Assembly: GCA_017458125.1 (NCBI GenBank)
Contig: JAFTGB010000031.1
Location: 1 to 64,000, forward strand
Direction: 5' to 3'
From: Prevotella sp.
GTDB lineage: Bacteria > Bacteroidota > Bacteroidia > Bacteroidales > Bacteroidaceae
Length of the DNA stretch: 64,000 nucleotides
Shown: positions 7,802 through 16,974 of the stretch, piece by piece
Position numbering within the stretch: the stretch's first letter is position 1
Layout of the letters: the number at the start of each line of letters is the position of its first letter
Position numbers and translations under genes: made by a program
Notes under the pieces: model-generated
What the model saw: only the letters and a program-made list of their open reading frames with translations
Database searches by the model: none
Told to the model about the DNA's origin: nothing

Positions 7802-8778
7802 TGAAATACTCCATCATTGTTCCGGTCTACAACAGGCCCGACGAAGTGGACGAGCTGCTGGAGAGCCTTTGCTCACAGACGCTCAAGGACTTTGAGGTCG
7901 TCATCGTTGAAGACGGTTCGCAAGTGACATGCAAGGATGTCTGCAACAAGTATGCAGGCATCCTTGACATTCATTATTACTATAAGGAGAACAGCGGCCC
8001 CGGCCAGAGTCGCAACTACGGCGTAGAGCGCGCCAGTGGCAAGTATGTCGTCATTGTCGACTCAGACGCTGTGACGCCTCCGGGCTACATGCAGGCCATC
8101 GACGATGAGCTGAGCCGTCAGCCCAGCGACGCCTGGGGCGGTCCTGATGCTGCGCACGAGTCGTTCACCGACATTCAGAAGGCCATCTCCTACGCCATGA
8201 CCAGCTTCTTCACCACAGGCGGCATACGCGGTGGAAAGAAACAGCTCGACCGTTTCTATCCGCGTTCCTTCAACCTCGGCGTGAAGCGCGACGTCTATCA
8301 GGCTCTCGGAGGTTTCTCGCCGCTCAGGTTCTCCAAGATGTCGCTCTACGGCGAGGACATCGACTTCAGCATCCGCATCTATAAGGGCGGCTACTCGTGC
8401 CGTCTGTTCCCCGAAGCCTGGCTGTGGCACAAGCGCCGCACAGACTTCCGCCGCTTCTGGCGACAGGTCTACAACAGCGGCATAGCGCGCATCAATCTTT
8501 GGCGCAAATACCCCGAAGCCCTGAAGCCCGTCCATGCCCTACCCTCCGTGTTCACCATCGGCACGGCACTACTGTTGCTGTTGGCTCCCTTCACCTGCGG
8601 CCTGTCGCTGCTGCCCCTGCTGCTCTACATCCTGCTTATCTTCATCGACTCCACCCTACGCAACAGGAGCCTGAAGGTAGGACTCATCTCCATCCCTGCC
8701 GTCTTCGTTCAGCTTATAGGCTACGGCATCGGTTTCCTGGAGTCTTGGTGGACCAACTGCGTCAGAAAGAATGGATAA
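7801..8778 (+). CDS. Family 2 glycosyltransferase with C-terminal membrane segments
   Basis: The 325-residue protein begins with a GT-A fold: YSIIVPVYNRPDEVDELLES, then VVIVEDGS, and an acidic nucleotide-sugar motif VDSDAVTPPG near residue 85. A later GEDIDFSIRIYKGGY is typical of GT2 enzymes. Residues about 250-315 contain two to three hydrophobic stretches, so it is probably held at the inner membrane facing the cytoplasm. It would add a sugar to a lipid-linked or envelope glycan; the sugar and acceptor cannot be told. It overlaps radC by 8 bp. Confidence 0.85.
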   Translation: MKYSIIVPVYNRPDEVDELLESLCSQTLKDFEVVIVEDGSQVTCKDVCNKYAGILDIHYYYKENSGPGQSRNYGVERASGKYVVIVDSDAVTPPGYMQAIDDELSRQPSDAWGGPDAAHESFTDIQKAISYAMTSFFTTGGIRGGKKQLDRFYPRSFNLGVKRDVYQALGGFSPLRFSKMSLYGEDIDFSIRIYKGGYSCRLFPEAWLWHKRRTDFRRFWRQVYNSGIARINLWRKYPEALKPVHALPSVFTIGTALLLLLAPFTCGLSLLPLLLYILLIFIDSTLRNRSLKVGLISIPAVFVQLIGYGIGFLESWWTNCVRKNG

Positions 8779-9457
8779 ACTCAACATCAGTCAGTGGGCA
8801 GAAGAAGACCGGCCACGCGAGAAACTCATGCGGCTGGGACCTACTGCACTGAGTGATGCTGAACTGATAGCCATACTCATCGGCTCCGGGTCGCCGAAAG
8901 AAGACGCAGTGACACTGATGAAGCGCATTCTGGCCGACTGCAACAACAGCCTCAACACGCTGGGCAAGATGAGCATTCCGGAACTCATGCAGTACAACGG
9001 GGTGGGCGAAGCCAAGGCCATTACCATTCTGGCGGCCTGCGAACTGGGAAAGCGGCGGCAAATGGAGACACCGGAGGAGCGACCTGACCTGGGAACAGCA
9101 ACCCGCATCTATAACCACATGCACCCTCTGATGCAGGACCTTGACGTAGAGGAGTTCTGGATTCTGCTGATGAATCAGAACTACAGGCTCATCAAGAAGC
9201 TAAGGGTTTCGCACGGCGGCATTACCGAAGTGAGCGTCGACATCCGCATCATCATGCGCGAAGCTGTACTGGCCAACACCACTATACTGGCGGCCTGCCA
9301 CAACCATCCGTCAGGAAGCCTGCGTCCCAGCAAGCAGGACGATGCACTCACCAATAGCATCAAGGCAGCCTGCGACGTCATGCGCATCAAATTCCTCGAC
9401 CACATTATCATCACAGACGGAGCTTACTACAGCTACCACGAAAGCGGAAGAATATAG
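8771..9457 (+). CDS. radC: RadC-family JAB-domain protein
   Basis: At 228 residues it has an N-terminal helix-hairpin-helix region (ELMQYNGVGEAKAITILAACELGKR) and a C-terminal JAMM metalloprotease-like domain with HNHPSGSLRPSKQDD, where the two His and the Asp would bind zinc. The name RadC comes from an old repair assignment that has been questioned, and the real function remains unclear. It is the last gene of the efp-glycosyltransferase-radC run and faces ftsZ. Confidence 0.9.
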   Translation: MDKLNISQWAEEDRPREKLMRLGPTALSDAELIAILIGSGSPKEDAVTLMKRILADCNNSLNTLGKMSIPELMQYNGVGEAKAITILAACELGKRRQMETPEERPDLGTATRIYNHMHPLMQDLDVEEFWILLMNQNYRLIKKLRVSHGGITEVSVDIRIIMREAVLANTTILAACHNHPSGSLRPSKQDDALTNSIKAACDVMRIKFLDHIIITDGAYYSYHESGRI

Positions 9458-9505
9458 AAAGCAGAAAGCGGAGTCGTCAACAACTCCGCTTTCTGCTTTC
9501 TATAT
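9452..9505. terminator. Bidirectional hairpin between radC and ftsZ
   Basis: The 23-bp perfect arms 9452-9474 and 9483-9505 enclose an 8-nt loop. Each arm contains the internal repeat GAAAGCAGAAAGCGG, so it resembles the unit-repeat hairpins elsewhere in the window. It lies between two convergent genes and starts inside the radC stop codon. It is well placed to end transcription from both sides. Confidence 0.75.
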
Positions 9506-9513
9506 CTAAGCCG

Positions 9514-10839
9514 TTAAGCAAACCTGATGGTTCCCTGCACGATGTTGGCATCTGGAGCATCGGGCTTCTTTTGCAGGTCTTCACCACTGGCCTGAGAGTA
9601 GATGCCGTCCAGAACCTCGCGGGTACGCTTGTAGGTCGGCGTCTGCTCGACAGCCGAGATGACATCGTCGTTGTCCAGGTCTTCAGGACGGAACAGGTAG
9701 ATGTGAGGACGGCGCTTGTAGCGTCGGCTCTGTCCGTCACCGCCATAGTAGCGGTTACGGCGGTCCATACGCTTGGCCTCAGCCTCCTGTTCGGCAGCGA
9801 TGCGCGTTGCATCCTTGGCCTCGCGGCGTTGATGGTGAGTAGACATGCCGTCTACCTGCTCTATGCCGAAGCCGGTGGCCAGAATGGTGACCTTGACTTT
9901 CTTGCCCAGTTCGGGGTCGGTGGCCAGTCCCCACTTAATCTCAAAGTCGTTGCCAAACTTGGCCATGAAGTCGTTGACATCGTTCATCTCTTCCATCATC
10001 AGCGAGTCCTTGCCGTCCTTGGAGCCGGCGAAGGAGATGCTGAGCAGAATCTTCTTGGAGTTGAAGACGTCGTTCTCGTTAAGCAACGGTGAGTTGAGTG
10101 CGTCTTCGATGGCCTTGCGCACACGACCCTCGCCCTCGCCGTAGCCAGTGGACATGATGGCAACGCCACCATCCTTGAGCACAGTCTTGACATCGTTGAA
10201 GTCAAGGTTGATGAGACCATGTACGGTGATGATCTCGGCAATGCTCTTAGCTGCCACCGACAACGTGTCGTCGGCCTTGCCGAAGGCGTCAAGCACCGTA
10301 AGTTCAGGGTATATCTCGCGCAACCGCTCGTTATTGATGACGAGCAGAGCGTCGACATGTTTTGACATTTCCTCAACACCGTCCAGAGCCTGGTCTATCT
10401 TGCGGTCACCCTCAAAACGGAAAGGTATGGTGACGATGCCGACGGTGAGGATGCCCAGTTCCTTGGACACACGGGCAATGACTGGTGCCGCACCGGTGCC
10501 GGTGCCGCCGCCCATGCCGGCTGTGATGAATGCCATGCGCGTACCGTCGCTGAGCATGTTCTTGATGTCTTCAAGACTTTCTTCTGCAGCGGCGCGTGCC
10601 TTCTCGGGCTTGTTGCCTGCACCAAGTCCTTCCTTGCCCAGCTGCAGGTGCACAGGGACAGGAGAGTCGTTAAGAGCCTGGTTGTCAGTATTGCAAAGGA
10701 CGAAAGTGACGTCGTGAATACCTTCGCGGTACATGTGGTTGACAGCATTGCCGCCGCCACCGCCAACGCCGATGACCTTGATAATGCTATTTTCTTTCTC
10801 GGGCTCGCCAAAGTCGAGCAGTATCTTGTTGTCTGCCAT
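9514..10839 (-). CDS. ftsZ: Cell division protein FtsZ
   Basis: This 441-residue tubulin-like GTPase forms the division ring. The GTP signature GGGTGTGAAP starts at residue 110, and the N-terminal glycine loop VGGGGGNAVNHM is at 25-36. Residues from about 335 form a charged, low-complexity linker rich in Arg, Glu and Tyr, followed by a short C-terminal tail (NIVQGTIRFA) that would contact FtsA. The linker and tail are longer than in E. coli, as is common in this phylum. It is the last gene of the dcw cluster, 58 bp after ftsA. Confidence 0.97.
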   Translation of the reverse strand: MADNKILLDFGEPEKENSIIKVIGVGGGGGNAVNHMYREGIHDVTFVLCNTDNQALNDSPVPVHLQLGKEGLGAGNKPEKARAAAEESLEDIKNMLSDGTRMAFITAGMGGGTGTGAAPVIARVSKELGILTVGIVTIPFRFEGDRKIDQALDGVEEMSKHVDALLVINNERLREIYPELTVLDAFGKADDTLSVAAKSIAEIITVHGLINLDFNDVKTVLKDGGVAIMSTGYGEGEGRVRKAIEDALNSPLLNENDVFNSKKILLSISFAGSKDGKDSLMMEEMNDVNDFMAKFGNDFEIKWGLATDPELGKKVKVTILATGFGIEQVDGMSTHHQRREAKDATRIAAEQEAEAKRMDRRNRYYGGDGQSRRYKRRPHIYLFRPEDLDNDDVISAVEQTPTYKRTREVLDGIYSQASGEDLQKKPDAPDANIVQGTIRFA

Positions 10840-10897
10840 GTTTCAGTTTGTGTTTTAATTGTTCAATGTTTCATTTTCAAGTTATAACGAAATCGTG

Positions 10898-12349
10898 TTA
10901 ATCATCCTCTTTAACGATTTCAGTAGCGGCACGCTTCAGCCAACGTCCCAGCTTGCTCAAGGGACTGTTCTCCTTGCGGATGCGTTCCTGCTCGCGGGCT
11001 TCCTCCTCGGCTTTCTCGCGGGCTATGCGCTGTTCTTCCTCACGCTTCAGGCGGGCTTCCTCCTCGGCGCGACGAACCTCCTCGGCGGTACGCACGACAC
11101 CGGCGGGAGTCTCGGTAGCCTGGCGGGCACGGCGCTGTTCTGTCGTCTCCTGCGCAGCAGGCTTCTGGCTTCCAAAAAGGTCACCATTGGGGTCTATGGC
11201 ATGTCCGGCACAGTTGATGTCGCCTTTGGCCAGCAGTCCCAGCACAGTGTTCATCATACCGTTATGAGCATTGACGTCAGCATTCTGCGACGTAATGGTA
11301 TGGGTGACGAACTTGGCTATACGAATCTTGTCGATGCGGGTATAGTTCTGGAAAGCCTTCTCTATGTCCTTCATGTTGGAACCACCACCGGTAAGGATGA
11401 TACCGCCCAGCAACTTGTCGCAGTATTCTTCGGGCACCTGGCACCAGACATTGGCAATAATCTCCTCTAAGCGCCCCTCGACAATCTCGATGAATTTGCG
11501 CATCTCCACAGTGCGGTCCTGGTCGATGGAGTATTTCATGTTGTTGTCTATATCGCTGTTGTCGGTATAGGCACTGCCGTACTTCAGCTTCATCTTCTCT
11601 GCTTCGCTTTCCTCCATCTGAAGCGAGGCGATGTCCTTGGTGATGTTGTTAGAGCCCAGCGGGATGACGGCCAGGTGGCGCAGAATGTTTTTGGAATAGA
11701 CGCTGACGGTGGTCGTGTCGGCACCAAGGTCAACCAGTGCGCAACCTGAACGCTTCTCCGTCTCGGTGAGCACGCTGTCAGCCAGCGCCCGCGGAGCAAG
11801 GTACATCTCGGCGACATTAATCTCTGCCGCCTCGAAACACTTGTTGAGGTTCTTGTAGAAGGTCTTGCGCTGCAGGATGTTAAGGAAATTGCCCTCTATG
11901 TGGCTGCACTGGATACCCACGGGTTCCAGCTGATACTGCGAATCAACCTTGTACTCCTGCACGGCGGCATCGAGTATCTCCTGATCAGGGTACTTCATGT
12001 TGCGGTTGGCATCCATCAGTTCAATCACCATATCCTGCGAAACCAGTGTCTCACCGGGCAGTTCTTTGGTTATCACGTTGCGGATAGAGCGAATGCCCTG
12101 TCCGCCGACACCCACGTAAACCTGCGTAATCTGCGTCTTCAGCTGCTTCTCCAACTTGCTGACTATGCTGGTCAGACTTTGTGCCGTCTTGTCAATGTTA
12201 TACACCACACCTTTGTGAATGCACGACGAAGAGTCCTCCTTGACACAGGCCAGCACCTGAATGCTGCCGTCAAGGTTCTTTTTGCCTGCAATACCGGTCA
12301 TCTTTGATGAACCCAATTCAATTGCTACGATAAATTCCCTTGCCACCAT
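10898..12349 (-). CDS. ftsA: Cell division protein FtsA
   Basis: The 483-residue actin-fold protein tethers FtsZ to the membrane. Visible signatures are FIVAIELGSSKMTGIAGKK at the start, the phosphate loop CALVDLGADTTTVSVYS and ILTGGGSNMKDIEKAF. After about residue 385 comes a highly charged coiled-coil stretch (RRAEEEARLKREEEQR) that is not part of the E. coli protein. It ends in an amphipathic LSKLGRWLKRAATEIV helix, the presumed membrane-targeting element. It sits between ftsQ and ftsZ as in most bacteria. Confidence 0.95.
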   Translation of the reverse strand: MVAREFIVAIELGSSKMTGIAGKKNLDGSIQVLACVKEDSSSCIHKGVVYNIDKTAQSLTSIVSKLEKQLKTQITQVYVGVGGQGIRSIRNVITKELPGETLVSQDMVIELMDANRNMKYPDQEILDAAVQEYKVDSQYQLEPVGIQCSHIEGNFLNILQRKTFYKNLNKCFEAAEINVAEMYLAPRALADSVLTETEKRSGCALVDLGADTTTVSVYSKNILRHLAVIPLGSNNITKDIASLQMEESEAEKMKLKYGSAYTDNSDIDNNMKYSIDQDRTVEMRKFIEIVEGRLEEIIANVWCQVPEEYCDKLLGGIILTGGGSNMKDIEKAFQNYTRIDKIRIAKFVTHTITSQNADVNAHNGMMNTVLGLLAKGDINCAGHAIDPNGDLFGSQKPAAQETTEQRRARQATETPAGVVRTAEEVRRAEEEARLKREEEQRIAREKAEEEAREQERIRKENSPLSKLGRWLKRAATEIVKEDD

Positions 12350-12394
12350 ATTTATTTACGTTTTGACGATTTACTATTTACGATTTGTTGCACG
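12350..12394. repeat. AT-rich unit repeat filling the ftsQ-ftsA gap
   Basis: The whole gap consists of degenerate copies of a unit like TTTACGATTTGACGATTTAC. The same unit fills the gaps at 16932-16974, 19575-19628 and 58388-58430. These gaps fall exactly where the dcw genes do not overlap. Confidence 0.6.
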
Positions 12395-13141
12395 TTATTT
12401 TACTTTTTTACAGATTATCTGGTTGTCGAACTCCAGACTGATATAGGAGTATTTGTTCCAGCCAGCCTTGGACAGTCCGTATTTATAGAATTTCTCCAAC
12501 CGTTCCAACTTCTGCTTGAAGTTGTCGGGGCGTCCCAAGTAGACGATATGCTCACCCACACGGGGAACCAACTCTATAGAGCCATCAGCCAGCACGTTGA
12601 GCTGTTCTACCTGACTGCGCCACAGACGGTCGCGAAGCAGGTAGTTCCCCACGCGCGGAAGCACCTTCTGGGCATATTTGCGCGACACGGCGCCAGTGAC
12701 GATGACCAAGCTGTTGACATAATGAGTGGGAGGCATGATGTTGCCGTATGTGTCGACATAGTAGTCGTCACCGTTGGAGGCTTTCACATGTGCTATAGGC
12801 AAGCGTTGCGACAGGGTGATGAAGACGCGCCCCGTCTGCGTCTTGTAGCACTGGGCAGACTCTACGAAGGGATTTTTCAGCAGGTTCTCCTCTATGCGTC
12901 GCGCCTTTATCTGCTCCATCGGATCACCAAGCGGATAGAGACCGGCATGCAGCAGCTGGGCCTTGATTTCATCAGCATTGAGGAAACCTTTGACGACATC
13001 CTCCTTGATGTTTATCTTGACTTCACTGCACACGTTTGACTGTTCGTCAGGCTTGTTGAACGCCGTGACGGCCAGAAACAGGTAGACGGCAAGCAAGACA
13101 TCCGTCAATATGAGAGCCGGTTTCTTCCAGTTGAAGGTCAT
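12395..13141 (-). CDS. ftsQ: Cell division protein FtsQ
   Basis: The 248-residue bitopic protein has a short cytoplasmic tail, one membrane segment (about 8-27, ALILTDVLLAVYLFLAVTAF) and an exported region starting with a POTRA-like domain (residues about 50-115). FtsQ links FtsL/FtsB to the division ring. Sequence conservation in this family is low, so the call rests on size, topology and position between murC and ftsA. Its start overlaps the murC stop by 4 bp. Confidence 0.85.
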   Translation of the reverse strand: MTFNWKKPALILTDVLLAVYLFLAVTAFNKPDEQSNVCSEVKINIKEDVVKGFLNADEIKAQLLHAGLYPLGDPMEQIKARRIEENLLKNPFVESAQCYKTQTGRVFITLSQRLPIAHVKASNGDDYYVDTYGNIMPPTHYVNSLVIVTGAVSRKYAQKVLPRVGNYLLRDRLWRSQVEQLNVLADGSIELVPRVGEHIVYLGRPDNFKQKLERLEKFYKYGLSKAGWNKYSYISLEFDNQIICKKVK

Positions 13142-14517
13142 AGCATCTTGCTTTTAAGTATTTCTGTCATTTGCGGAACCATATTGTCCAGATCGCCGGC
13201 ACCCAGCACGATAAGCACGTCGAAGTCGCGCGACGCTACCAACGGCAACACGTCGTCCTTGCCGATGAGCTGCCGCTCTACGCCAGGGCGCAGGCGGTCG
13301 TATATGAGTTTCGACGTGACTCCTTCGATGGGTTGTTCACGAGCGGGATAGATGTCGGTCAGGATGACTTCGTCCAACAGGCTGAGCGCATCGGCAAAGT
13401 CTGCATAGAAGTCACGGGTGCGCGTATAGAGGTGAGGCTGGAATATGGCCGTTATCTTACGGTCACGGTACAGCTCACGGATGCTGCGGGCACTCTGGTA
13501 TATTTCCTTCGGGTGGTGAGCATAGTCGCTGAGGAATACCAGACGGTCGGACTTTATCTTGAAGTCGAAGCGACGCTCCACACCCTGATAGCTCGCCAGT
13601 CCGCTGCGCAGCTCGTCCGCCGTACATCCGGCCAACTGAGCCATGGCCATGGCGGCTATGCCGTTCTCGATGTTGATGGGTACGGGCTGTCCCAGCCTGA
13701 CATCCTTCACCGACGCTATCGGGGAACAGAAGTCGAAGGTAATCTCGCCGTTCTCTATGCGGATGTTCTCGGCGTGGAAGTCACCCTCTGTCAGGTCGTA
13801 GTCATAGCGGCGCACGCCTTCAGGCAGGTGTTCCTTCATCTCCAGTCCACGGTGTATGATAAGGGCACCGCCGGGCTGTATGAGCTCTGTGTAATGGCGG
13901 AAGCTCTCTAAGTAGGCCTCTTTGGTACCGTAGATGTCCAGATGGTCGGGGTCAGTCGAGGTTATCGCCGTCATGTATGGCGAAAGCCAGTGGAAGGAAC
14001 GGTCAAACTCGTCGGCTTCGATGACAACATAGTCGGAACCGGAAAGGATATAGTTCGTACCATAATTCTTGGAGATACCCCCTAAGAAGGCGTTACAGTC
14101 CAGATGGCTCTGGTGCATGATGTGTGCACACATGGTACTCGTGGTGGTCTTGCCATGCGTTCCCGCCACACAGAGTCCCTTGTGCTGGCGCGTTAGTGTG
14201 CCCAATACCTGCGCCCGTTTCTGAACCTCAAAGCCATTACTGCGAAAATACTGCAGTTCGGCATGGTCAGCGGGTATGGCGGGAGTGTAGATGACCAAGC
14301 AGGTCTGAGGGTCTGCACAGGCAGCAGGTATCAGGTCAACACGTTCTTCATAATGTATCAGCATGCCCTCCTCTTCCAACTGTCGCGTCAAGCTGCTGGG
14401 GGTCTTGTCGTAACCGCCTACAACCATGCCGCGATGCAGAAAGTAACGGGCTATAGCGCTCATGCCGATGCCACCGGCACCTACAAAATATACGGCTTGT
14501 AATTCGTTGATATTCAT
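13138..14517 (-). CDS. murC: UDP-N-acetylmuramate--L-alanine ligase
   Basis: This 459-residue Mur ligase adds the first residue, L-Ala, to UDP-MurNAc using ATP. It shows the N-terminal Rossmann loop GAGGIGMSAIA (13-23), the ATP loop GTHGKTTTST starting at 119, and the C-terminal IFQPHLYTRTRDFYADF, a MurC hallmark. The length is normal. It overlaps both neighbours, murG and ftsQ, by 4 bp, which implies translational coupling. Confidence 0.97.
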   Translation of the reverse strand: MNINELQAVYFVGAGGIGMSAIARYFLHRGMVVGGYDKTPSSLTRQLEEEGMLIHYEERVDLIPAACADPQTCLVIYTPAIPADHAELQYFRSNGFEVQKRAQVLGTLTRQHKGLCVAGTHGKTTTSTMCAHIMHQSHLDCNAFLGGISKNYGTNYILSGSDYVVIEADEFDRSFHWLSPYMTAITSTDPDHLDIYGTKEAYLESFRHYTELIQPGGALIIHRGLEMKEHLPEGVRRYDYDLTEGDFHAENIRIENGEITFDFCSPIASVKDVRLGQPVPINIENGIAAMAMAQLAGCTADELRSGLASYQGVERRFDFKIKSDRLVFLSDYAHHPKEIYQSARSIRELYRDRKITAIFQPHLYTRTRDFYADFADALSLLDEVILTDIYPAREQPIEGVTSKLIYDRLRPGVERQLIGKDDVLPLVASRDFDVLIVLGAGDLDNMVPQMTEILKSKML

Positions 14518-15629
14518 TTCGTTTTTTTCGTTGCTAATGTTATCACCTCCTTGGCTATGCGCTCTGCCGAGTCAGGCAGGGCCATCTTCAGGATGTTGTC
14601 ACTAAGGCTCTTGAGCTTCGCTTCGTCGCTGACGGTGGCGATAGCCAGCGGGATGAGCTGCTGAGGAGCATCGATGTCCTTCACGTAAAGGGCGGCCTGC
14701 TTGTTCACCAGTGCCAGGGCGTTTTTCGTCTGATGGTCTTCTGCCACATTGGGACTGGGCACAAGAATGACGGGCTTGCCCAACAGGCAGAACTCGCTGA
14801 TGGACCCGGCACCGGCACGGCTGACCACGATGTCAGCCGCCTTGTATGCCACACCCATATCGCTGATGAAGTCGGTGACGACGAGGTTCGTAAACGTCTC
14901 ACCCTTGAGCTGTTCCTTAATCTGCTGGTAGTAGTAGCTTCCCGTCTGCCACACAAACTGCACGTCGCTCTGGCGGATCTGCTCCAGATGCGCCATCACG
15001 CTTTCGTTGATGGTGCGTGCGCCAAGGCTACCACCTACAATGAGCACCGTTTTGCGCGCAGGGTCGAAGCCGAAGGAGCGTACGGCATCCTCACGGGTGA
15101 CTTTGGTCTGAAGCAACTGCTGGCGCACCGGGTTGCCGGTGAGCATGATTTTCTCTGCCGGGAAGAAGCGCTCCATGCCTTCGTAGGCCACACAGATGCG
15201 CTCGGCCTTGCGAGCCAGCAGCTTATTCGTCACGCCGGCGTATGAGTTTTGTTCCTGTATCAGGCACGGAATGCCCTTGGCTGCTGCCATGTTAAGCGTA
15301 GGACCGCTGGCATAGCCGCCGACACCGACGGCCACCTGAGGCTGAAAGTCTCTAATAATCTTCTTGGCCATGCGCTGACTCTTCCATATCTTGTAGAGCA
15401 CCTTGATGTTCTTCAGCGGGTTCTTACGGTCAAACCCTTGGATGGGGAGTCCCTTAATCTCGTATCCGGCAGCGGGAACGCGCTGCATCTCCATACGTCC
15501 TAAAGCGCCCACGAACAGTATTTCCGCTTTCGGGCACAAGGCTTTCACGGCGTTGGCTATGGACACAGCAGGGAAGATGTGCCCTCCGGTGCCGCCGCCA
15601 CTGATGATAACTCTCAAACTGTCACTCAT
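14514..15629 (-). CDS. murG: UDP-GlcNAc--undecaprenyl-PP-MurNAc-pentapeptide GlcNAc transferase
   Basis: At 371 residues this is the peripheral inner-membrane enzyme that makes lipid II from lipid I. The first glycine motif GGGTGGHIFPA lies at 11-21, a second glycine-rich loop VGVGGYASGPTLN around 90-103, and the C-terminal donor-site motif SRAGAGSISEFCLLGKPVILVP is clear. It lies between ftsW and murC in the standard order. Confidence 0.97.
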   Translation of the reverse strand: MSDSLRVIISGGGTGGHIFPAVSIANAVKALCPKAEILFVGALGRMEMQRVPAAGYEIKGLPIQGFDRKNPLKNIKVLYKIWKSQRMAKKIIRDFQPQVAVGVGGYASGPTLNMAAAKGIPCLIQEQNSYAGVTNKLLARKAERICVAYEGMERFFPAEKIMLTGNPVRQQLLQTKVTREDAVRSFGFDPARKTVLIVGGSLGARTINESVMAHLEQIRQSDVQFVWQTGSYYYQQIKEQLKGETFTNLVVTDFISDMGVAYKAADIVVSRAGAGSISEFCLLGKPVILVPSPNVAEDHQTKNALALVNKQAALYVKDIDAPQQLIPLAIATVSDEAKLKSLSDNILKMALPDSAERIAKEVITLATKKTK

Positions 15630-15671
15630 ATATGCCTTTTCTTAAAACTTTGCAAAATTACTAATTTTCTG

Positions 15672-16931
15672 TCAAACCGATGCCATGTCGGCCACATTTT
15701 CTTTCACCTTCTTCATCTTGGCCGAACGGCTAACACTCAGAATGGCACCCACATAGGCACAGTTGATGATGGTCGAAGTGCCACCCTTTGAGATGAGCGG
15801 CAGGGGCTGACCCGTCACGGGGGCAAGTCCCACGGCCACCATCATGTTGAATGTGGCCTGAACGACCAGCAGCAGTCCTAAGCCCATGACCAGAAAAGCC
15901 GGGAAATTGTTCTCACAGCGGCTGGCAATGCGGGCACAACGATAGAGGAGGACGACGTAAAGGAAGACGACGAAGACCGCGCCCACTATGCCCAGCTCCT
16001 CGATGATGATGGCATAGATGAAGTCGGAGAAGGCCTGTGCCAGGAAGTCGCGTTCCACCGACTTGCCCGGTCCTTTGCCGATGATGCCGCTGGAGACGAT
16101 GGCAATGTTGGCATGCGCTACCTGCGCGTCCTTGTCAAGGTCGTACTGCTGCGGTGTCGGAGCAGGTTTTCCAAACTTCATGATACGGCTCTTCCACGTG
16201 TCGGCACGGTGGAACACCTTCTCGACGAAACTTTTCTCATCCTTGCCCTTCTTGTCAATACGTTCCGTCTTGGTCAGCTGCTTGTCCTCGTTGGCCGTGT
16301 CATGACCTATGAGCATCACCATGGACAGGACGAAGACGCCAACGAAGATGATGACTGCCGCTAACTTGGCAAGCTGTTTTACGGGTACAAGTCCGATGAC
16401 CATCATCAGGAAAACGACAAAAAACAGCATGGCAGCCGTAGAGAGGTTTTCCAGACCGATGAACAGACAGGCAGGCAGCGTAATCCAAAGTATCCACTTG
16501 AACGCCTTCTTGTCGGCACCGTTCTCGCGCTGCATGGCGGCCAGTATCTGTGCTACGGCCAGCACTATGGTACCCTTGGCTATCTCGGAAGGCTGGAAAG
16601 TGAAGCCGAAGAGGTTGATCCATCGTCCGGCATCGCCCACCTTGGTACCTGCCACAAGCACCCAAAGCAGCGTCACCATGGATATAAGCATCAGGAAGGG
16701 TGTCATCAACTTGAAGTAGCGGCACGGAATATTCAGTGTCACCACCGCCACGACGACACCGAAGAGGATGGTTGCTGCATGGTACACAATAGGGCCTATG
16801 TAGTTGAAGCTCTTGTAAGTCAGTCCGCTGGAAGCCGAGAAGACCTCCACGATACTGATCATACAAAGGAAGAAGAACACCATCCAGATGACCTTGTCGC
16901 CTTTGAATATTCTGCCTATTTTCTTGTTCAC
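15672..16931 (-). CDS. ftsW: Septal peptidoglycan polymerase FtsW (SEDS family)
   Basis: The 419-residue integral membrane protein has about ten hydrophobic helices and the SEDS end motif PLPLISKGGTSTIINCAYVG. It polymerises lipid II at the septum together with the transpeptidase FtsI. Between two central helices lies a long charged loop (about residues 210-270, TERIDKKGKDEKSFVEKV) that is much larger than in E. coli FtsW, a feature I associate with Bacteroidales homologues. Translation starts at a GTG. Confidence 0.93.
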   Translation of the reverse strand: MNKKIGRIFKGDKVIWMVFFFLCMISIVEVFSASSGLTYKSFNYIGPIVYHAATILFGVVVAVVTLNIPCRYFKLMTPFLMLISMVTLLWVLVAGTKVGDAGRWINLFGFTFQPSEIAKGTIVLAVAQILAAMQRENGADKKAFKWILWITLPACLFIGLENLSTAAMLFFVVFLMMVIGLVPVKQLAKLAAVIIFVGVFVLSMVMLIGHDTANEDKQLTKTERIDKKGKDEKSFVEKVFHRADTWKSRIMKFGKPAPTPQQYDLDKDAQVAHANIAIVSSGIIGKGPGKSVERDFLAQAFSDFIYAIIIEELGIVGAVFVVFLYVVLLYRCARIASRCENNFPAFLVMGLGLLLVVQATFNMMVAVGLAPVTGQPLPLISKGGTSTIINCAYVGAILSVSRSAKMKKVKENVADMASV

Positions 16932-16974
16932 CCTATGACTATTTTCGATTTACTTATTGACGATTTTCGATTGA
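16932..16974. repeat. AT-rich unit repeat filling the murD-ftsW gap
   Basis: Units like CGATTTACTTATTGACGATT and CGATTTTCGATTGATTAC fill the gap. They are relatives of the repeats at 12350 and 19575. Confidence 0.55.

Noticed and set aside
9452-9505. Counting the radC-ftsZ hairpin as a mobile element
   Set aside because: It has repeat-like arms, but its 8-nt loop, position between convergent genes and overlap with the stop codon are fully explained by a terminator.
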